Shown here: piece after piece, positions 46,899-58,800 of the stretch
Numbering within the stretch: position 1 is the first letter of the stretch
Layout: every line of letters starts with the position of its first letter
Assembly: GCA_037783545.1 (NCBI GenBank)
Contig: JBBELK010000376.1
Location: forward strand, 930,001 to 994,000
Length of the DNA stretch: 64,000 nucleotides
From: Henricia sp. BOLD:AAB3569
Lineage: Eukaryota > Echinodermata > Asteroidea > Spinulosida > Echinasteridae
Direction: 5' to 3'
The notes under the pieces: model-generated
Database searches by the model: none
What the model saw: only the letters and a program-made list of their open reading frames with translations
Told to the model about the DNA's origin: nothing
Translations under genes and position numbers: made by a program

Positions 46899-49800
46899 GT
46901 AAGACAACCAGGCAATAAAGGGTGAAATATTGTTAAGTTGTGATGTAAATTAATGTAAATTTCAATTCGGACATAAAAATTGTTAGAGTAGGCCGCACTG
47001 CATTTATACACGCACGCGCACGGCCGGCTTTTTGTGCATGAAGAAGCGATATTTTGCCGGCAACCGATTGGCAAGATTACCGTACAATACCGGCCTGGTT
47101 TCCCTCTCCCCCTTTTTGGGGGTATTTTTCTCCCCCTTTGTTTTGGTCTTTTTCTTTTATATTTTCTAATTTCTTTGTTTGTTTGGTTTTTTTTTTTAAA
47201 TGAAAATCATTTTTGGGTTAAATTAAAATATCTACACGTTATACTGAAAGTAGGCCCCTATCTGCCTTTTTTATCGTTTGTATTGAAAATATTATTATGC
47301 CGTTTAAGCCTACATGTACTTTCAATAGAACAATTTTTTCCCCCATCAAATCGGAATCTTTAAGCAAGTCTTTTTACAGGAAATTACAATTTTTGGGTAA
47401 AATCAAATTCTCTACATGTTCTACATATTTCCCTGGCCGTAATAGTACTCTCTTAAAAATGACAAACACACATCCTTGAAAACCGAATCTTCCAAGAAAA
47501 ATCAGACGTCCGTAAATTATCGCCGGTAAAATCCAACAGCCTAAACGCAACATGAAGAATAGACTGGTCCCCTGTCGATGTCCATGTCTGCTACGCTGCT
47601 CTCGGCTGCTCGCTCTTCGCTATACTACTAAGGGGAAGTAAATACCGTAATAAGCCGCCCAGGGTGTAAGCCGCGACGCCTGAAAATTCCAGAAACAAGA
47701 TTCGGACGTCAACATACGGTATAAGCTGCACTACCCTAGTATAAACCGCACCATTAAGCATAAAAAATGCTAGTCAGTGAGCTTTCCTTTCATACAGTGG
47801 ATTGTTGTCATTTTGCCTCGAAATTAGAATCACACCCAAATATTTCCAGCTGGTTGTGTCCTGCATTGGTTTTAGATATTCTTGATTGGAAAACAAACAA
47901 AAAATAACTACTTACATTGCCGTTTTTCAATAAAAAACGTCTATTTCCGACAATCTTCGAAGAGAAAATCTGTTGTTACGATGTGACCAGCTAAAATAAA
48001 GTTGGCTAGGCTTAACGCTTGGGGGCGCTCCAGCATTTTCGGAGTCGACTCCGATTCCAAAAAAGAATCTAAATTCTATTCCAGATCGATTCCATTTTTC
48101 GTATGAAAACATACGTGTACACTGCGATTTCTTATTGTGTCCAGGACAACCCATTCTAATCGATTCTAGTGTGGAGTCGCGCTAAAGTTCGACGTGGTCT
48201 TTTGTTTGCGAACGTACAGTTGGTGTGCCTCTACGGAGGCCCAATGAGAGTACGGGTGGCGCTCTTATGTCACGCGCATTTATACGGCGCGGCATACAAT
48301 GTACAGTTTCGTTTGACGTTCTCTTTGGGCGTCCGTCAATGCACAACTACACGTTTGCAATCGTTTTTATCGTGATAAGGAGTCCGAACAATTTCTTCGT
48401 CGAAGATTGTCGGAAATAGACGTTTTTGATTCAAAAACGGCAATGTAAGTAGTGCTTTTTATTTGTCTTCTAATCAAGAATATCTAAAACCACTACAGGA
48501 AACAACTAGCTGGAAATAGTTGGGTGTGATTCTAATTTCGAGGCAAAATGACAACAATCCACTGTATGAAAGGGGTACCTTCTGTCCCTACGGGAAATCC
48601 CGTAGGGACAGAATCATTCTGTCTAAAAAAATGCTGCCATGCTAATAATAGGCATATATTAGGCCGTCACGGAAAACACGCGAGGAGACCTTGGAATCAT
48701 GTTCTTTAGACTCTACAGAATCCGATGACGTATTTCGCATTTCATTCGGTTGAGTGGTTCAGAAACTGTGCCTGGTTGAAGATTTCAAGGTAAGTTTTTT
48801 CACTTTTCTAAATAATTTCACCGGAAACGAACTATACCTCGAAAAAGAACAACTATCATAGATTATAAACAGATATGAATCTATTTATTTGAACGTGAAT
48901 AACTCCGTTGGAATCGGCAAAGTTGTAAGGCCATCCCATGCCACAAACGGACGGCCATTTTTGCATTGCAGCGAACCTCGCCCCCAGGTTTATCGATCTC
49001 GAAATCCTATACACGGGGCACACTCGATGCGTCATTTGGACTTGGGGACGAGGTTTGCTATTTATATACAGGCCACGTTGCTTTGTTTATTATTGATTTC
49101 TAAGGGATTTTAACACTGATCTGAGTATTTTATGAGTGGAATTATATTCCTGATGGGTTATCATTACTGAACATTATCGTTTTAAAAATCGTTTTTAAAA
49201 ATAGTCCCATACCATACTACGTTAATCTTTCAAATTCTTAGTAAGATTTTTTTTTTTGCAGTGTAGGCTGCACAGTACATGTGTTTTCGAGTGATTTTTT
49301 GCTGAATAATATTGTATAGATTCCCAACAATTGACATCTTCCAATTATTCTCAAAATATTTATTTATTGTATTTCAGTGTCCTGAAAATGGCAGGTAACA
49401 GTTTCCAAACCAAGGGGGATGGACTTCCCGTCTTCCGGATCCGTGGATGAATGCGAGATATTTATGCAGTCAGAACGATGTTGCCGGCAGAACATGGATC
49501 GCTACACAAAGTCTGGACACAAAGTCTGGACCATAGAAGTGATTGATGAAAAACTGTTCTCTGATATTGATAGAAAGCAATTCACAGAACAGCTAAAATC
49601 ACAGCTGAAAATGAGAAAAATTCTGGGTTGTGGTGGTGACAAAGAACTCGTCCAGTTGAGTAAGGGTGGAAAGAAGTATTCCAATACTGAAATTGCTGAA
49701 CATTTGAAGGAAATAATTCGTCTCTCTGTTGGTTTGGGGCAAACCCCTTCCGAGTCGAGTGCATCTGATGAATCCGAACGGCAAAGGCTTCAGAACCTGC

Positions 49801-52800
49801 AAGAAAGGAAACAGAAATTAGCATTGGAAATAGCACGGCTGAGTGGTTGTGCTGAGACAGAATTAGTAAAGGTCAAACAAGTTGCTAAGAAACATGTCAA
49901 CAAGAGGATTGGGATAGAGAGGACAGTTATCAAGGAGTTGGGTGAATGCATAGTTCCGACCTGTCAATCAAGCCGAACCCGCGACCAATCACAACAGAGC
50001 TAGCAGACGGCGCCCACAAAGGTCAAAGTGATGCAATCATCACAAACAATCCGCGATGTTCTGCCCATACAGTTTGTATGTTGTATGCGCCAGTGACCAG
50101 GTTAATTTTGGTTTCAATGTTGGGCGATTCGCTGTTCAAAGGTAGGAAAGCGCATTTTTATGAAAGATATGTCATCCCTGCATTACTAGCCCTTCGCTCA
50201 GTGTGTGCTACGGTAACTGTCGACCTCAAAACATAAATACCTTTGGGTTTTCTCCAATGAATCTGTGCTTTCCATGCCGAGTCCCGTTGCTTTGTACGTA
50301 GTCTCGCCATTTTTTTGCGATGGCTTGTGAGCACATAGCAACAATATCCAAGGGGGCGGGGTTAACTGGGCAATCTCGGAACTATGCATTGCCAGAGTTT
50401 GTGGAGAAGAGGGTGGAACAGTTGTACTATGATAGGGCTGACAAGAGTGAAACATGGTGGGAAGGGAGAGTGTTAAGATGTGAAAACGAAGATTGCGAAG
50501 ACCCTTCAAAACAAATGTTCGTGATTGTGTATAGTGGTGATGAGAACGAGGATGAATATGTGCAAAACCTTTACTCTGACTACTTCAACGGGAGCTCAAT
50601 ATTCTGGATTAGGTAATAATTTGCATACTTACCCAAAATTTTATGGGCTCATCTTGTTCCTAATAGTCACATCAGGCATACTGCCAATTTTCATTGCAAA
50701 ATTTGGCCAAATGGCAGAGTTATTGCCGGAAGAGTATTTTGCTCGTTAAGGTAATTATGCTAATTAGGTGGTAATTTGCATATTTACCCGGAATTTGATG
50801 AGCTTGTCTTATTACTCACATTGAGATCATGCTTGTTGCCAACTTTCATAGCAATATTTGGCCAGTTAACCAAGTTATCTTGAAATCTGTGTCTTATTCA
50901 GTAAAGAAATGGCTTCACCAATAACCACTTGACCTTTGACCTTTCTGTACATTTTACTTTAAATGGATTTCTACAAACATTGCCCGTTTTCATAACTTCA
51001 AAATTCAATATCTCCGGAACGGGTACAGATATTTTAATTCTGTAAACTGCTCTGTGATGCTTGCTTCAAGACCTTTCATATGAGACTAATATCAATGCAA
51101 TGGTGTCATTATTTTTAATTTGGTCTGAGATGCCTACTAATAAAGTGCCGCACATCGGACAGTGCAAGCATCAGTGGTCACACTCACTGTCAGCACATTG
51201 GCAAAATGCCACAAAGTAATCATTGTGTGGCGTCCAAGTTAGAATGTTTTGATAATGGCACAATGGAAAGCAAAACTTTTTTATTAAAATCGTGAATTAA
51301 GTTGCACTGATCATGAAGGGGATTTTCCCCCCAGAGAAAAAACATTGATTTTCCCCCCTGGATCAATGATCTGATCACCATAAGCCGTTTCACGGATACC
51401 GCCATCTTGTAAAATTTTCACAAACACATGGGGGCAAACACTAGATGAAGGTCCCGGATGTGTACGTAAAACCTATGGGATTCGCACGCGCGGCGATAAC
51501 AAATTCGTTCTTTTTTCCTCTTCTGTATTTATTCTTTCGAAAAAAAAGCATGAAATACACAATAGAAGTACTATTAGAGTGATGTCAGTGTTTTATTTTT
51601 TCCATATTTCAGGTAGAAAGCAGCAGTGGGAGCAGGAGGCAAATTATTGTCCAACGCCGGCGGCATCATGCCATGTGCAGGAGTTGTGAAAGAACTGCAA
51701 ACTTTTTTTCTCAAATGAGAAATATAAGGGAAAAATCGGAGAGAATTCCGTACTCGTATACGTCACTATTTTCTCCCAAAAATTACTTCTAAAACATGTC
51801 AAAGAGTGCAAATTTAATGGAAAAAAAAATTTGTAGAGGAAAAATACGACGTTTTACTAGGAAAAATTTCTTGAGTTGTCTGCCCACTTCACTTGTCCTA
51901 CTTTCCCCCCAATACTTGACAAGGAATAAAATAATATAGGGGTTTGCAATTTAAAGAAAAAAGTGTCAAAACAACCATCTTGTAAATAGTTATTGATGCT
52001 TTGATCCACAAAAGTGTGTCCGGCCTTGATCTGCCACAGCGATGGTGAATATGGCAGCCTCGAGGGATTTGTGTTGTCGCTACAACTACACTTAAAACAA
52101 ACGGCTCTTTTCAGAGCTAACACAACCCCATGCCCCGATAAAGATATTAAAAAGAAAGCAGCTTACCCCAAACTTCTCTTCATGTGTGTTGTGTGAACAA
52201 TTTTTGCAACAATGTCGCACAGAATGAATGATACACAGCGTGGGTAGCAAATTGGGGAAAAAATTCACAATTTCTATTTTGAGATAAAACCACTTTCACA
52301 CCACAGACAAGTTGCAACAGATTTCAAAAATACTTTTGTTGCGAAAAATTATCAAGCGGTTGATGCTTATGCTTGTTAAAATGCGTCCAATTTATCGTCA
52401 ATGAAAAGGAATAGACAGCAACATCAAAAATTGTGATGTGATGCCAAGCGCCCTGTTTGGCACGAAGCACATTATATTTTCTTGGTTAGTCTTAAATTCA
52501 AGCGTTATATATTTATCTTGTCCTTCAAGAGCAGACTAAACAGGGCGCCATTAACTGACATTAAGGGCTAAGGCTTGTCAATGCGTGCGTGAGGCCAAAT
52601 TCGTGCCAAGAAATATGCAGCTTCATACATGTAGTTAGATGTACTCGGACTAAAACCTTCTATAATATAGGCCCTAATTGGTTTTCGTTTTTGTTTCTGG
52701 TGGTTGCTGACGGCTCTTGACATTTCCTGAAGATGATAAGTGCGGCCAGAAAATCTTCAATTATTCTCACAAACTCACTCCTAAATTTGGGTTTTCTTTT

Positions 52801-55800
52801 AAATATAAAATTAAATATTTTCTCAGAAATCACTTGGGAATATTTCAGCCATGATCAACCACTCTCAATTATTTCCGTTTATGCACCTATCAATTTTTAA
52901 CACCACCCCCACCTACCGGTAGTCAGTGAGCTTTCCTTTCATAAAGTGGATTGTTGTCATTTTGCCTCGAAATTAGAATCACACCCAAAAATTTTCTCCT
53001 ACAGTGTAGTTGTGTCCTGCAGTGGTTTTAGATGTCCATGATTGGAAAATGATTGGAAAGAAATATTTACAACACCGTTTTTGAAGCCAAAATGTTGTCA
53101 TTTCCTCAGTGCGTACAGCACTAGCGGCACGGAAAGGACTGCGTACTTGTAAATGAATTTGTGCCCGATTAACGATAAGGCTTGATATTGGGCAGGCCCA
53201 ACAGTAATTTATTTTCACGTAGGAAAGCGCCTTCTCGCGAGATTTCACGTCGAGACATATTATCACGGCACCGACAGAACCAGCCGTTCAATTTGTACGT
53301 TGGACAACATTTTGGCTTAAAAAACGGTGTTGTAAGTATTTCTTTCCAATCATTTTCCAATCATGGACATCTAAAACCACTACAGGACACAACTAGGAGG
53401 AAATTTTTGGGTGTGATTCTAATTTCGAGGCAAAATGACAACAATCCACTTTATGAAAGGGGTACCTTCTGTCCCTACAGGAAATCCCGTAGGGACAGAA
53501 TCATTCCGTCTACCCCCCACCCTCTTCAAATGCACTGCACCACCCCTTCGTTGGGATTTGGTAAGGATTTTCATGCCCAAGGGTGGGGATTTTGACGCAT
53601 AGGAATCAAATTTTCAGTGCCCCCAGGAGCAAAACATGCATGTTCTGCACAAGTGGGTGGGGATTTTTGTCACCTAAATTTTGTCCCAGGGGTGGGGATT
53701 TTATTCTTGTATATCTGCCCCAAAAGCAACCCTCGTGTTAGTGGCAAGCTACCGGTACAATGTATAGGGCATATAAGTCTGTTTTCAATACTGGAGAGAC
53801 TTTTTTACCAGGGTCATAACTCTATGCAATGCCAGATATCTTCTCTCAAAACAAAAGAAATATCTTAAGACAGATCTAAGAAGATAACCTAAGCAACAAA
53901 TAGTGCAACAACATACCTTTCTGAAAACACTGTGTACAAATTTCCTATTTAACGTATGTAACATACCGGTAGGCAGGGCTTGCCCTTAATTTTTTCTGAG
54001 AGTAGCCCACTGGGCTAGTAAATTGTGTTTTTAACTAGCCCGCAGAAATTTTTACTAGCCCATGAAATGTTTGAAAAAACAAAGCATTAAAATATTGACT
54101 AGCACTGTCTACTGAGAAAGTTGATTTTTGTTCATCCCCGCCATGGCTAGAAATCACTAGCTGCGTTCTCTCGCTTGTTTGATGATGGATTTGGATTTTT
54201 AACGGTGGACATGTACCACCACATGTTGCAGCCCGGTAGTCAAAATTCTCTCCAACACGTTTAAATTCTCTCCAACACTGCACTGTCGATGTCACAACAC
54301 ACAGCGATCCTCCTGAAAATACGCACTGACCATGCGGTGTGCTATTCGGTATTTTTTTCCCACTGTGCAAAATAACTGGCCTTTATTTGCACTAGGGTAT
54401 GTAGGAAAAAAATCCGACGCAGCATCGGTTTTTGGTATCTGGTTCCCAGTACGAATTGTATGTCAATTACATTGGTCACTTATAAAGGTTACTAAATACT
54501 GGTGAAACTATCGTTGATACAGTACCGCAGTAGGTAGAACACGTCAATACGTACGGTGCATACGACTAGTCGTAGTCGTAGCGATGCTGGGGGATTTCAC
54601 ATGGCTTTGCAATAAAATAAAGTTACATTCATGACAGTGACACACAAAAGGTAAAGCTTTGAAGAGTTCGTTTTATTTTCAGTAATCACATCTGGAAAAC
54701 AAGGAACGTGCACATGTTTTAAGTAGCCCGCCGGGCAAGTTGAAAAGTGGATTTTACTTGCCCACAGCAGTTTTTACTAGACAATGTACGCCGGGCTAGC
54801 GTTAAGGTCGAGCCCTGGGTAGGACACATACTTTGTGACATTTTTTGGTGTCCTTGTTACATACATGTACGGTATATTGGAAATTTGCACACAGGGCTTT
54901 CAGGAAGGTATGTTGTGGCACTATTCGTTGCAGTTCTATAGCTGAAGTTATCCCCTCAGATCTATCTTAAGATATTTCTTTTGTTTTGAGAGAAGATGAA
55001 TGACATTGTACAGAGATATAATCCTGGAGGAAAAAGTCTTTCCAGTATTGAAAACAGACACATATACATAACGGTGATTTCAACTTTGAGGCAGTACATT
55101 TTGTATAAATTTGTTAACTATTGTGTATTTTACTTACAGGCATATCGCAAGATGGCGAAAGAATATCACCCGGACAAGAACCCCAATGCTGGAGAAAAGG
55201 TAACTCTTTATGCTTGTAATTCAGTCAGCCCTTGCATTGACAAATTGTGGCTTGTAAAATTGTAAAGCCTTGTGTTTGTTAACAGTATGCTACACTCTTT
55301 TCACATTGGTTTGCACGCCTGGTTTCGTCCACTGCTCAGCTTCGCAATGTATCCTGTAAAGCGCGCGCGTGTGCCGTCACCAAAAGCCAAGGTTGGATAA
55401 CACTTGACATGATTGGACAGATTCTGTCACCTGATGCAGTAAACATGTCAAAGTGTGACATTTTGATGTAGTGTATACAATATTTAAGACAACGTACAGT
55501 TGTCTTGGTATCATACATGTATTCAATGAAATCCTTTATGACACGAGAGACACCAAGGCATTTTACAAGACCCATGACATGTATGATACATTTTTTCCAG
55601 CGGTGTACAGGGGAAATCGTTCACTGGGGTGAATTACAGGATGTTTTTATTGAATAGGCAGTTCTTTTCGTTGGGTAAACATTTTTGAAAATGTTCACAT
55701 ATCGAATATTCGATCAAAAAAATAATTGAATTGAGTAATCGGGCCGATATGCACGTGCGTAGAAAGAACCCTGCCGTAAGCCGCCGCGCGCCGTCGCGAT

Positions 55801-58800
55801 ACGTTAGTCTGGTCAGTTTTCCATTTTCGTTTTTTCATTTCTCACTAACATTTACAAAACTAATCTGGAAGTGCAAGAATAAGGACAAAATGTTGGAAAA
55901 AATGTGTCGCAAATTGCATCGCTAAATTAAGTCAAAAACTGCGATGCACTTTGAAAAGTGGCATAGCAGATTGTCAAAAACGCGTCGCATTTTGTGATGC
56001 GATACAGGGGAAATCGTTCACTGGGGTGAATTACAGGATGTTTTTATTGAATAGTCAGTTCTTTTCGTTGGGTAAACATTTTTGAAAATGTTCACATACA
56101 TCGAATATTCGATCAAAAAAATTAATTGAATTTCGAATAGTCAATTTTTCGAAAAAGCACAGGCCTATTTTTTTTCACTAGTTCCTTTAAAAAAATGGTA
56201 TGTAAAGTTCCTGCACTTATATAATTAACAAAATGTCACTAAATACTTTGTATTTTTTAAAATTTCACGTACATGTACATCATTGTACATGTAGGAGATT
56301 TCGCTTGTTTATCAAGTCTTTTTCGTCATTTTGTGGATAATATCAACTCTTAAAGGTGTTCTTCAGTTCACAAAGACCATACATGTATGCTGAGGGTAAT
56401 CGTTATGTGGAACGCAGTATTTATAAAGAAAAAAAAATCAAATCCAGGATTTTTTGCGTTGTTAGGGTGGGGGCTTTAACACGTTGACTGCCGACTACGA
56501 GTATACATGTACTCGTAGTTAACAGGTGTACCGGATTCTGCCACTACGAGTATACTCGTAGAAGATGGCAACGCTCTCTGTGGGAATGCCCTATGAAACT
56601 ATGCTCGGCTGTCAACATGTTAAAGGAGTACTGTCATTAAAGACAAAGATGGCTTTAAAACAACCCCAAGTAGTGACTTGTTAGTGTACTGATTTTCATT
56701 TGGCATGTTTCCACATGGTTTATGAGTAATAAGCCTGTGCATATACGAGTATTAAAAGATTCGGATACCCCTTAATCGTAACGGTCGGGTACCCGGATAC
56801 CCTCAAAATCAAGGCAAACATCTTAAATTTCAAACCCGGAAGTAATGAGGTGTTTTTTTACAAGCGGCGGCCAAACCGCCACGCGTTTATGTATGTATGC
56901 CAATAGTTGGCCTATTTTCGATGTAGTCAAAGAAGTGTTCTATTAAAGTTTGTTTTGTAAAAAGAAAAATGAGTAACTTGGACATAAAAATACCTTGGTT
57001 TTGGGTATATGTATTATCATCGTATTTGTACATAATAAAACAAATCTGGAAAGAATTGAAGACATCGATGACGAAGTCGCGAAGTCCGGAAGCCATCAAC
57101 ATACTCACCGCACCAGTTTCAAACTTTCTCCGACGGCGACCGCATGGATGGATGCAGCATATACGACCGGCTCTGCATTGCATGCACGGACGCATGTACA
57201 TATGTGTACACGCAGACAGTACAGAGCCAATGCATGCACAAACACAAGGTAAGTGAAAGCACGTGTACAAATTGTACAGTGCTTTCGCCTGGGCCCGACG
57301 CATGCGCTTTGTACAATAATAACCGGCCGAGTCGTTCCATTACGCGCATCTCGATTGGCCAAACAATGCACGGGCCACGTGGTAAAATTTAGATTGCCTT
57401 TTTTTGGGTCGTTCGGTTTTGATCTTACCAGGCAGCCAAAATACATCAAAGGTTTAATGTAATGCATTCATCGTACATTGCGTTTGTCATGCATTCGGCC
57501 CCATATGACGATTTAATTAAATTAATTAAGTAAAGGACATGGAACAGAACACTAGACATGACATTGACTGTATGGACGAACTTCGACGGTTAACGTGACA
57601 AAACAGAATTTTATTTTTATTTATTGTACTCAGAAATGAAGACTTTATAATCAGTTAATTTATTAACACAACAAAATCCAATATTCCAATTATATCCGAT
57701 AATAAAGAAAAAATAAGCTGAACCAAAATCAGTGAGAAATATTAGCAGCAAGAGCTAATAGTATTACTCATAAAATTACTTAATTCAAGAAATTTAGTTC
57801 AATTCATTTAGTTCAATGGGAAGGGGCCTTTGGGGTTTCTACTTTCTAACGGTTCAACTTGGAGTTTTGCGATAGAAAAACCAACATGTTAACGTTCTCT
57901 GCTGTCAAACAACTCCGCTTCGCTGAAACAATGTTTCCGGCTGTTGAAAACACCCGCTCTGACGGAACCGAGGTGGCGGGAACGCAAAGTAACCTCCTTG
58001 CAAACCCGGCCACAGACGGAAATCGGTCGCCGTTGGCTCGCCACCACTGGCATGGGTCTGTGTTCAAACTGACTGGTTTTGCTCGGAGGTACTCTGCGAA
58101 CTCTTCCACCATCGATGTCTCCCCGTCTTCGCTGGTGTCTTCATCCTCGAGTGTTCCCTGGGCTCCACCTAGTAGAAAGGCCATCGCGGATGTTTCTGCC
58201 GTGTCAAGTCGCTGACGCTTTTTGGGAGGTTCCTCATCCTGACCCTGTACCATCATGTCAAGAACTCGGTCCTTGGCAGCCTGCCGCTGTTCCTTGGAAA
58301 GGAAGTTGTGGTCCTTGTAGCGCGGGTCCACTACCGACGAGAGCAGCGGAACGTCAAGGGCGTCGACGCAAAACCTGTTTCAATTTTCAAAGGCAAAGAA
58401 AGGAACCCAATTAAGAACCCAATTGTATTCTTCAAGAAAAACTTTTAAACAAAATAATATACACCCTTGCCGGTTGAGCCTCCATTCACTAAGTCTATGG
58501 AGCATGATATCAAGTGTTTTCAAAGGAAAACTTTAAATTTTCTTACTGGTTAATTCATGTTTCCTAACCACTTTCTGGGGTGTTATCAATATCATGTCAT
58601 ATTACGAAGAATTAGTTGCGAGGGTGTATAGTATTTATTTATACCAAGCTTTTGATTCATTATTTTTAATCATTAATAAATAATTGTAAACCTTTAACCT
58701 AGATCGCATGCACTTTAAAATGCGTGAATTTTATGCTGCAATTTTTGGGGTGGCTTGTTGGAGCGGGAGGAAAAAATTCATACATCACACACCACTGCCG

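Noticed and set aside
57105-57467. 120-codon minus-strand frame and its overlaps
   Set aside because: Several mutually overlapping frames on both strands in CATGCA-rich DNA inside the hAT element; none has a domain.
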